From: Tsukamurella spumae
GTDB lineage: Bacteria; Actinomycetota; Actinomycetes; Mycobacteriales; Mycobacteriaceae
Direction of reading: 5' to 3'
NCBI RefSeq assembly: GCF_012396015.1
Contig: NZ_JAAXOQ010000018.1
Location: 28,457-92,456 of the forward strand
Length of the DNA: 64,000 nt
Under the pieces are notes generated by a model, which ran no database searches, was not told the origin of the DNA, and saw only the letters and a program-made list of their open reading frames with translations. The position numbers and the translations under genes were made by a program. Shown here one piece after another: positions 58,799 to 64,000 of this stretch; within the stretch, counting starts at the first letter, position 1; each line of letters begins with the position of its first letter.

Positions 58799-59176
58799 AT
58801 GACAGCATTGAAGATTGAAGACATAGCGGAGTTCAAGGTGGGCGCCTTGCCCACCAAAGCCCGCATCCAGGTGTGGGACGTTACGGCCCGGGAAGCTGTG
58901 GACTCATTCGTCGTGCTGGTCGTTGGATCGGGCGGTCAAGGTGCAACGTTCGGCGGCGACGAGTTCATGCAGACTGTTCAGGCCAGGTGGCCCGGAGCGG
59001 TAGTTCTGTCGCAGCTTCCGCCAGGGAGTCCAAACAGCTATCTGCCGCGATCGGATAGCGGCGCCGCAGCTGGTGACTACCACTATCGCGTTCTCGGCAT
59101 GTCGGGTCCATTCCGGCACCCGGCTGTACAACAGGCGCTCGTGGACACCATTCTCTTTCGTGGGGTCGAATTGTAG
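58799..59176 (+). CDS. Hypothetical protein
   Basis: 125 residues, alpha/beta, no recognised domain (DSFVVLVVGSGGQGATFGG). The Gly-rich turn is not a Walker motif. GAAAGCGAGA upstream of the ATG. Confidence 0.6.
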   Translation: MTALKIEDIAEFKVGALPTKARIQVWDVTAREAVDSFVVLVVGSGGQGATFGGDEFMQTVQARWPGAVVLSQLPPGSPNSYLPRSDSGAAAGDYHYRVLGMSGPFRHPAVQQALVDTILFRGVEL

Positions 59177-59206
59177 GCTCGGTCCCGGATAACGAAGGAG
59201 GGCTAC

Positions 59207-59302
59207 ATGATCGCTATTGCTCAGGCCGTCGGACCGCCGCTGCTGCTCGTGATGTTGTTCGGGAGCCTGCTCAGCGGGCTCTGGATCGCTCATCGCTCAT
59301 GA
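59207..59302 (+). CDS. 31-residue single-TM peptide
   Basis: GAAGGAGG precedes the ATG. The chain is essentially one hydrophobic helix (PPLLLVMLFGSLLSGLWIA). The stop overlaps the next tiny gene (ATGA). Could be a toxin-like or regulatory membrane peptide; only size and hydrophobicity support that. Confidence 0.45.
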   Translation: MIAIAQAVGPPLLLVMLFGSLLSGLWIAHRS

Positions 59303-59394
59303 ACAGGTACGAGGAGCGCAACATGCTCGTCCGAATCAGGGCCGCGACAACGTACGCAGTCGCGCTTACGCCAGGCGCACGCCGACGCCACTAA
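59299..59394 (+). CDS. 31-residue basic peptide
   Basis: Starts in an ATGA overlap with the TM peptide and ends RRRH. Rich in Arg. It may be a coupled product or chance. Confidence 0.3.
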   Translation: MNRYEERNMLVRIRAATTYAVALTPGARRRH

Positions 59395-59481
59395 ACCGAA
59401 CCGTCGTTGTCGAACCCCTGGCACGACCTGACACAAATGAACCCCCGCTTGTGCCGCGTAGTGAACGGCTAAAAGCAAAGA

Positions 59482-59493
59482 AGGACAGCGCAA
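59482..59493 (+). repeat. Start-associated leader motif
   Basis: AGGACAGCGCAA joined directly to the ATG at 59494. It is the only copy outside the transfer region and the tandem-palindrome units. Confidence 0.75.
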
Positions 59494-60075
59494 ATGAGAA
59501 ACTTCCAGATACCTCGTGCTGCACGATCCATGGCCGCGCTCGGCATCGTCATCGTGGCCGTGACTCTTGCTGGGTGCGGCGAATCCGCAGAACAACGCCC
59601 AGTGGCAGATGAATCCACCGTCACCGGCGCGAATCCAGGGCGCGTCGTGGGAAGCGGCGGTGCCTCGCCGATCGCGAACAGTTCGTCATCGAGCGCCCAG
59701 GTGCCGGCACCGTCGGCCGCCGTTCTGCCGCCCACCCTTACCGCCGTAGAGCCTCCTGTCGTCGCTCCGGAGGGGATTCCCGCACCGACGAGCACGGCAA
59801 CCGTCACCGTGACCTCCACGGCCCCGACGCCACCCGCCCCGCCGCCGGTCAACGTCCAGATCCCCCTTCCGCCGATCATCATCGTCTCGCCGCCTGCCCA
59901 CACGACTACCACCACGTCCACGCCGGCCTCGCCGAAGACCACGACGAGACCGTCGACGAGCGCCTCGGCCAGTAAGACGACATCCTCCTCAGCGTCGGCG
60001 AGCACCACGTCGAAGAAGCCCGCGGCGACGACTGCCACCAGCTCACGCCCGCCGCGCTGCTGGTTGCTCTGCTGA
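59494..60075 (+). CDS. Ser/Thr/Pro-rich lipoprotein
   Basis: 193 residues with a lipoprotein signal ending LAGC (Cys about 28). The mature chain is nearly all Ser, Thr, Pro and Ala (TTTTTSTPASPKTTTRPSTSASASKTTSSS), fitting an extended, possibly glycosylated surface stalk, and ends CWLLC. The leader motif links it to the transfer genes, so an entry-exclusion or pilus-related surface protein is a reasonable guess. Confidence 0.7.
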   Translation: MRNFQIPRAARSMAALGIVIVAVTLAGCGESAEQRPVADESTVTGANPGRVVGSGGASPIANSSSSSAQVPAPSAAVLPPTLTAVEPPVVAPEGIPAPTSTATVTVTSTAPTPPAPPPVNVQIPLPPIIIVSPPAHTTTTTSTPASPKTTTRPSTSASASKTTSSSASASTTSKKPAATTATSSRPPRCWLLC

Positions 60076-60100
60076 ACTCACCTACCCCAACAGTCAGAGC

Positions 60101-60117
60101 TATAGAGTGTCTAGAAT
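60101..60117 (+). promoter_or_regulatory. Degenerate TTCTAGA-type operator with -10
   Basis: TATAGA-GTG-TCTAGAAT resembles TTCTAGA-CCC-TCTAGAA; the right half is intact and contains TAGAAT (60112-60117) as -10. Confidence 0.55.
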
Positions 60118-60124
60118 GGTGCCG

Positions 60125-60343
60125 GTGAAGAAGGCGGAGAAGATCGCGGCGGTGAAGGACGCGAAGCGTGCCCACGACGAGGCCCTTGTCGTCATGGCAA
60201 ACGCCACCAAGGGGCTACGCGAGGCTGTCGTCCGCGCTACCGACCCGGGCGACGAGGAACGCGCCAACCTGGCCGAACTCTCGGAAGAGACCGGCCTGTC
60301 GGTCTCCCGGCTTTCCCAGCTCAAGCGCGGCAAGAACACCTAA
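60125..60343 (+). CDS. Small HTH regulator, KorA-type candidate
   Basis: 72 residues from GTG 60125, placed seven bases after the -10; ATG 60116 is an alternative. A Lys/Ala-rich helix is followed by NLAELSEETGLSVSRLSQLKRG, a clear HTH at the C-terminus. TTCTAGA-type operators stand before it, directly after it, and before parA. It is the best candidate for their repressor. Confidence 0.65.
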   Translation: MKKAEKIAAVKDAKRAHDEALVVMANATKGLREAVVRATDPGDEERANLAELSEETGLSVSRLSQLKRGKNT

Positions 60344-60384
60344 TTCTAGACCCTCTAGATTTTTGATTCTAGAGGGTCTAGAAT
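60344..60384 (+). promoter_or_regulatory. Double TTCTAGA-type operator and promoter
   Basis: TTCTAGACCCTCTAGA (60344-60359) and TTCTAGAGGGTCTAGAA (60367-60383), the second in reverse orientation. TAGAAT (60379-60384) is the likely -10 and ends six bases before an ATG. The first copy abuts the stop of the HTH gene. Confidence 0.8.
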
Positions 60385-60390
60385 TGAGGT

Positions 60391-60648
60391 ATGCCTGCTA
60401 GTAAGATCACCCGCGATACCGCCGCCGTGTTGCTCGCGCTCGACGCCGGTCGAACCCTGACCATCGCCCAGCTGGGGGAGCAGATCGAGACCCAGTACGC
60501 CTACGCGAACCGCCGCACGACCTTCGGCAGCCACGACCAGGTGCATCGACTGCTCGCCGCCGCCGGCGTCACCTCACGGCTCGATCAGATCGGCACCGGC
60601 GGCGTCCTCTACGACTTCCCCGCGGCCATCGCGGCGCAGGGGGAGTGA
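60391..60648 (+). CDS. Small winged-helix-like protein, leaderless
   Basis: 85 residues. AVLLALDAGRTLTIAQLGEQIETQ...HDQVHRLLAAAGVTSRLDQIGTGGVLYDF reads as a winged helix. The ATG lies six bases after the -10 with no ribosome site. The next gene overlaps by four bases. Confidence 0.65.
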   Translation: MPASKITRDTAAVLLALDAGRTLTIAQLGEQIETQYAYANRRTTFGSHDQVHRLLAAAGVTSRLDQIGTGGVLYDFPAAIAAQGE

Positions 60649-61130
60649 TCATGGCCGTCAAGCCCGTAGTGCTGACCGACGACGAGAAGACCGCCCTAGC
60701 GCACACGTGGAGCCACGTCGCACAGGTCATCAGGGACCCTGTCACCGGGATCGCCCACCTGCGCACGAGCTGGGCCGGCGGAGGAGGCCACGGCTGGGCC
60801 TACAGCACCCATGAGCCCCGCGGCAAGATCACCGTCACCCGCCACGAGTTCCTCCCCGACGTCCTGACCGACTGCCCGGAGTGGTGCGACGACGAACGGT
60901 TCTCCCACACCCCCGAAGGCCGGCATATTCAGCAGTGGCGGCACGGCGAGTTGCTGTTCGAGTGCCAGGTGTCGTTCAAGCGACTCCAGGTGTGGGCCGA
61001 GCAGCTCCCGCCAGCCGCCGGCGAGGAGCTGCGGGCAGCGCCCGACACCGCCACGGCGCATGCCCTCACGTGCGCCCTGATCAACGGCGACCACCCCGCC
61101 CTCCCCGGACAGCAGGGGATGCTCTGGTGA
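60645..61130 (+). CDS. Hypothetical protein
   Basis: 161 residues from GTG overlapping the upstream stop; ATG 60651 is an alternative. Trp- and His-rich, with CPEWCDDERFSH near 80. Not recognised. Confidence 0.65.
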   Translation: MIMAVKPVVLTDDEKTALAHTWSHVAQVIRDPVTGIAHLRTSWAGGGGHGWAYSTHEPRGKITVTRHEFLPDVLTDCPEWCDDERFSHTPEGRHIQQWRHGELLFECQVSFKRLQVWAEQLPPAAGEELRAAPDTATAHALTCALINGDHPALPGQQGMLW

Positions 61131-61168
61131 CCGCCAGCGCCGCCAACAACCAGCAAGGAGACCCCACC

Positions 61169-61408
61169 GTGCAGACCTACCGAGCGATCTACCGCGGCGG
61201 CAGCTACCTCGACGTGCCCGCCTCGAGTGCCGCGACTGCGGCCGAGACCGCCTTCGACCGCACTGCGGCCCGCACCGGCGGAGAACCCGTCGTCGCCGTC
61301 ATCGACCTGGACGTGCTCGACGGCGGAGACGCCTACCAGCTCCTCGCCCACATCTTCGCCGACGCCGACGACGGTGCCCTTGGACGCGACTACCGCGTCC
61401 AGGAGTGA
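61169..61408 (+). CDS. Small hypothetical protein
   Basis: 79 residues from GTG with AAGGAG at good spacing; an overlapping GTG at 61127 would add 14 residues. Probably alpha/beta (QTYRAIYRGGSYLDV, VVAVIDLDVLD). Not recognised. Confidence 0.6.
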   Translation: MQTYRAIYRGGSYLDVPASSAATAAETAFDRTAARTGGEPVVAVIDLDVLDGGDAYQLLAHIFADADDGALGRDYRVQE

Positions 61409-61431
61409 ACTTGTCAGTGCGATAGGGGAGC

Positions 61432-61698
61432 ATGGAGACCATGACCAAGGTAGCCACACCCAAACGGTGGATCCTCGACCACTGGGCGATCAACGGCGCC
61501 CTCGCCGTAATCTGGGCGGCGAACGTCGTGTTCGCTCTCACCGTCATGCCTCAGCACGTGATCGTCCGCGGCATGGTTGCCGCGGCCAGCATCTTCCTCG
61601 TGGTCTTGCAGGTGCGCCGCGCCCGCAAGGACTGGCAAGCGGCAACGATCATTCGCAACCAGCGCCCGCGCGGCCCGGAACTCGAGCAGATCCCCTGA
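61432..61698 (+). CDS. Small two-TM membrane protein
   Basis: 88 residues, TM helices at about 19-39 and 44-62 with a basic C-terminus (RRARKDW). ATG 61441 is an alternative start. Not recognised. Confidence 0.65.
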   Translation: METMTKVATPKRWILDHWAINGALAVIWAANVVFALTVMPQHVIVRGMVAAASIFLVVLQVRRARKDWQAATIIRNQRPRGPELEQIP

Positions 61699-61746
61699 CC
61701 CACCGGGCCTTCACCTGGCCCCCGCACCGAACGAGAGGCGCCGGTC

Positions 61747-62163
61747 ATGACCGAATTCGATTCGAAGCTCACACAGGCGTTGCGCGCCCGCCCGGCACTC
61801 GAGGCCGGCGACCCCCGCATCGAGGCCTACATCGTCGAGCTGCTCAAACACTCTGAACTGATCAACCTCGTCGACCAGGTCCTCCAAGCGTTCCCCGTCG
61901 ACAGCGCCACCGACTTCCAGGTGGACATGCGGTACTTCTTCCTCGTGGACATCGCGCACACGTACCGGCTCGACAACGCTGCCCGCCCGCCGATCCCCGG
62001 CCGGCCCTGGCGCAACGCCTTCGTGCGCCTGACCAACATGTTTGCCTCACCAGGGCGCGACAGCGACGTCGACCTGGTCCTCGCGGCCGCCGTCGAAGAG
62101 CTGCTCCGCGGCGACGCGCAGCCGCGGCTCGCGCAGAGCATCCTCAAGCGCAACGGGCTCTGA
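61747..62163 (+). CDS. Hypothetical protein
   Basis: 138 residues, helical, acidic; no recognised domain (IEAYIVELLKHSELINLVDQVL). GAGAGG upstream of the ATG. Confidence 0.65.
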   Translation: MTEFDSKLTQALRARPALEAGDPRIEAYIVELLKHSELINLVDQVLQAFPVDSATDFQVDMRYFFLVDIAHTYRLDNAARPPIPGRPWRNAFVRLTNMFASPGRDSDVDLVLAAAVEELLRGDAQPRLAQSILKRNGL

Positions 62164-62272
62164 CCGCACCCTGTACCAGCGCCCGAAAACTGGTCCGCGT
62201 CGAGGCCTCCCCAGTCGATACAATGGTGTGCAGCGGGAATCGCCGCCACGCAACGACTCTCAGGAGCGCGCC

Positions 62273-62845
62273 ATGAACCAAGTCCTGATCGACCGCGGAA
62301 TCCGCGCGGGCAGCGCGGAATTCGTCACCCTCCGTGATGAGGACGTCGACCCGTTCTTGGCGCCGCGGCTCGCGGTAACCATGCGCCTGACCGTCGGCGC
62401 CGCGACCCGCGAACTGACCCTCTTCGCCTACGGCAAGTACGTCTTCTCCGTCGCCGCCGGCAACGACTTCCTCTTCATCGACGCCCACCGCCCCAACGTC
62501 GTGCGCAGCGCGCCATGCGAACTGGTGTTCAAGGCTGAAGACGACCGGACTCAGGCGCTGTCGCTCACCCGCCGCCGGGATCTTCCTCGTGACGATCGCG
62601 ATCAACTGCTCTGCAACCTCGTCTACACGGACCTGGGCAACCTCCAGCGCATCCTCACCCCGCACGTGCGGGCGGACGCGCCGGCGTCGGTGCCGCTGAG
62701 CCCGGCGATGGCCGCCTACTTCCAGCGGGCGACCCACCGTATCGACGAGGTCCTCGACGTCGAGTGGTCCGCTGGACTGCTCCGGATGTCCGGGGAAGGG
62801 CTGTTCAGCCAGTGGATCACCCCGTACCTGCTTAACCAGGTCTAG
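62273..62845 (+). CDS. Hypothetical protein
   Basis: 190 residues, alpha/beta, no recognised domain (ELTLFAYGKYVFSVAAGNDFLF). CAGGAG upstream of the ATG; TACAAT (62219-62224) could be its -10. A strong hairpin follows. Confidence 0.65.
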   Translation: MNQVLIDRGIRAGSAEFVTLRDEDVDPFLAPRLAVTMRLTVGAATRELTLFAYGKYVFSVAAGNDFLFIDAHRPNVVRSAPCELVFKAEDDRTQALSLTRRRDLPRDDRDQLLCNLVYTDLGNLQRILTPHVRADAPASVPLSPAMAAYFQRATHRIDEVLDVEWSAGLLRMSGEGLFSQWITPYLLNQV

Positions 62846-62854
62846 AACGAAACC

Positions 62855-62890
62855 CGGCCCGCTCCCCCGATGTGGCAGGGGAGCGGGCCG
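62855..62890 (+). terminator. Strong terminator hairpin
   Basis: A perfect 13-bp stem CGGCCCGCTCCCC/GGGGAGCGGGCCG with a 10-base loop, followed by AACTGTTTAT. It closes the accessory gene series. Confidence 0.85.
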
Positions 62891-63028
62891 AACTGTTTAT
62901 CTGTACCGGAACAGTTGGTGTCTCAGACTGTCTCGGTAGGTGTGATGTTCTGCCGCAGCATTGTTCGTTACAGAGTTATCTGTAGTGCCTAGGACGATGG
63001 ACTTGGGGCGAGATGGACTCGGCGTTGT

Positions 63029-63190
63029 CTACTCGCAGTCGTCGGGAAGCTCCCACAAGTCCAAGTCCCCGCCAGGCGCGGGGTGTTCGCCTCGAGTCGC
63101 GCGGTGCGCCGCGCGCTGCTGCGCGAACCAGGCTTCGACCCAGGGTGGAAGGACGGTCACTCCGTCGTAGAAGTCGTCACTGCTGATCAT
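63029..63190 (-). CDS. Small hypothetical protein near IS element
   Basis: 53 residues (SSDDFYDGVTVLPPWVEAWF...GGDLDLWELPDDCE). It begins about 90 bases from the IS3 left end. No domain recognised; it could be intact, or the remnant of a gene cut by the IS. Confidence 0.45.
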   Translation of the reverse strand: MISSDDFYDGVTVLPPWVEAWFAQQRAAHRATRGEHPAPGGDLDLWELPDDCE

Positions 63191-63341
63191 GGAATTGGGT
63201 GTACCTGGCGTTGGTCGGATCCGGCGGACGGTGTGCCGCTGTTTACGCGGTGCATTGAGATCCGCAAGGAGAACGGAGCTTGACCCGGTTCTCCGGACAC
63301 CTGATCTGTAGCGTTCTTGCTGCAGGAGAGGAGTTCGTGTC

Positions 63342-63629
63342 ATGCCGAAAGCTAAGCCTGAGGAGTTCCGTCGCCGGGCGGTGAAATTGGCCCGGGAGGA
63401 CGGTGCGTCCGTCGCGCAGGTCGCGAAGGACCTCGGGATCTCCGAGTCCGGTTTGCGCAGGTGGATGAGCATCGATGATGTCGACGCCGGCAGAAGGGAG
63501 GGCCTGAGCACCAGCGAACGGGCCGAGCTGGCCCAGTTGCGCCGCGATAAGAAGCGATTGGAGCAGGAGGTGGAGATCCTCAAACGCGCGAGCGCCTATT
63601 TCGCGCGGGAGAACATCCTCCCAAAATGA
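63342..63629 (+). CDS. IS3-family OrfA
   Basis: 95 residues. EEFRRRAVKLAREDGASVAQVAKDLGISESGLRRW is the HTH; a leucine zipper (ELAQLRRDKKRLEQEVEIL) follows, ending KRASAYFARE, the classical IS3/IS911 OrfA. orfB overlaps it by four bases, allowing frameshift or coupled translation. Confidence 0.88.
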   Translation: MPKAKPEEFRRRAVKLAREDGASVAQVAKDLGISESGLRRWMSIDDVDAGRREGLSTSERAELAQLRRDKKRLEQEVEILKRASAYFARENILPK

Positions 63630-63874
63630 TGTTCTCGCTGGTCCACGAACTGGCCGCAGACGGCATTGCCGTCGCGGTGGCCTGCGAGACGCTTGATGTA
63701 TCGACGTCCGGGTACTACGACTGGCGGGACCGGCCGGCGTCGGCGCGTGATGAAGCCGATGCGCACTTGGCGGACAAGATCCGCGACATCCACGCGCAGT
63801 CCCGCAGCTGCTACGGCGCACCGCGAGTGCACGCCGATCTGCGCCTGGCCGGTGGAGAACGAACCGGCCGCAAA
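63626..63874 (+). pseudogene. IS3-family OrfB, truncated
   Basis: The N-terminus MFSLVHELAADGIAVAVACETL and HAQSRSCYGAPRVHADLRLAGGERTGRK are typical OrfB. The DDE catalytic core is missing because another IS enters after codon GRK; a stop arises at 63896-63898 from inserted sequence. Confidence 0.85.
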
Positions 63875-64000
63875 GGGCGTGTCAAATGGTCTGTGTAAGC
63901 CCTCCTCACGGAAGGATCACAGGGCATGACGGACTTGGTAGAGACGGTGGAGCAGGAGTTGCCTGAGGCTGCTGCGGCGACCGCGGATGGGCTGGCGGAT
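63875..64000 (+). mobile_element. IS256-type element, left end, runs off window
   Basis: GGGCGTGTCAAATGGTCTGT... at 63875 resembles IS256-family terminal repeats. A transposase-like start follows at 63926. The insertion point is inside IS3 orfB. Confidence 0.65.
63926..64000 (+). CDS. Transposase N-terminus, IS256 family, partial
   Basis: 25 codons to the window end (TDLVETVEQELPEAAAATADG). GAAGGATC upstream of the ATG. The family call rests on the terminal repeat and spacing, as no catalytic part is visible. Confidence 0.55.
   Translation, partial: MTDLVETVEQELPEAAAATADGLAD

Larger units (their letters stand above)
63283..63874 (+). mobile_element. IS3-family element, truncated by another IS
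   Basis: A left end at about 63283 (TGACCCGGTTCTCCGGACAC) is followed by orfA and the start of orfB in the usual overlap. The element stops inside orfB where an IS256-type end begins, so it can no longer move by itself. The right end is outside the window. Confidence 0.75.

Noticed and set aside
1..64000. tRNA, rRNA or CRISPR loci
   Set aside because: None seen on either strand by eye; a tRNA search program would be needed to exclude a degenerate tRNA.

Overview
This window is high-GC actinobacterial DNA, most likely a large conjugative plasmid (or integrated conjugative element) of a mycolic-acid genus such as Gordonia, Tsukamurella, Rhodococcus or a mycobacterial relative. The evidence is gene content: a relaxase with a MobC-like partner, a complete actinobacterial type IV secretion (T4SS) operon, a prim-pol replication initiator, ParA/ParB with parS-like palindromes, a HipBA toxin-antitoxin, a WhiB-like protein, an EspR-like regulator, a secreted cutinase and DUF4913/DUF6349 proteins. 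The genus is inferred, not proven. The window ends inside an insertion sequence, so it need not be the whole replicon.

Layout. (1) 1-3.4 kb: eight small genes in four transcription units on the + strand. Each unit is driven by a near-identical promoter carrying two CCCGATCGGG palindromes exactly 21 bp apart; two of the units look leaderless. (2) 3.4-8.0 kb, minus strand: pentapeptide-repeat protein, Lys-rich protein, stand-alone M41-type metallopeptidase and membrane proteins. (3) 8.0-12.8 kb: inverted-repeat region (oriT candidate), mobC, relaxase, and two CPBP-type membrane proteases whose genes overlap tail to tail. (4) 12.9-34.2 kb, minus strand: the transfer operon. From promoter-proximal to distal it runs cutinase, membrane protein, MinD/EspI-like ATPase, DUF6668-like protein, two paralogous two-TM proteins, lipoprotein, VirB8-like protein, VirB6-like protein, an SCO6880-type split VirB4 (membrane/N-terminal part, paralogue, separate motor ATPase), HTH protein, three-domain peptidoglycan hydrolase, VirB8-like protein, VirD4 coupling protein, DUF4913, two proteins ending in ..LGM, NrdH-like redoxin and a membrane protein. 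(5) 34.7-39.7 kb: cargo module with ImmA/IrrE peptidase, MAB_1171c-like membrane protein, PAP2-like protein, EspR-like regulator, CYP102-like P450 and a PAS/DUF5593-like protein. (6) 40.0-47.7 kb: replication and partition (XRE, WhiB-like, RHH-like, Rep, AAA ATPase with its own operator, parA, parB, five parS-like sites, a 42-bp palindrome). (7) 47.7-55.6 kb: HipBA, tyrosine recombinase with a partner lacking catalytic residues, DUF3800-like protein, serine resolvase, HTH regulator. (8) 55.6-62.9 kb: a run of small, mostly unrecognised genes, two of them frameshifted, plus a lipoprotein and a small HTH regulator sharing an operator type with parAB. (9) 62.9-64 kb: an IS3-family element cut by an IS256-type element that runs off the end.

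The parts fit one another. MobC and the relaxase process oriT; VirD4 links the relaxosome to the VirB4/VirB6/VirB8-like channel. The peptidoglycan hydrolase and the cutinase plausibly open the wall and the mycolate layer for that channel. Rep, ParAB and HipBA maintain the replicon. Three shared regulatory signals tie distant parts together: the CCCGATCGGG tandem operators, the TTCTAGA-CCC-TCTAGAA operators, and a start-associated AGGACAGCGCAA leader placed directly before many transfer genes and one distant lipoprotein gene.
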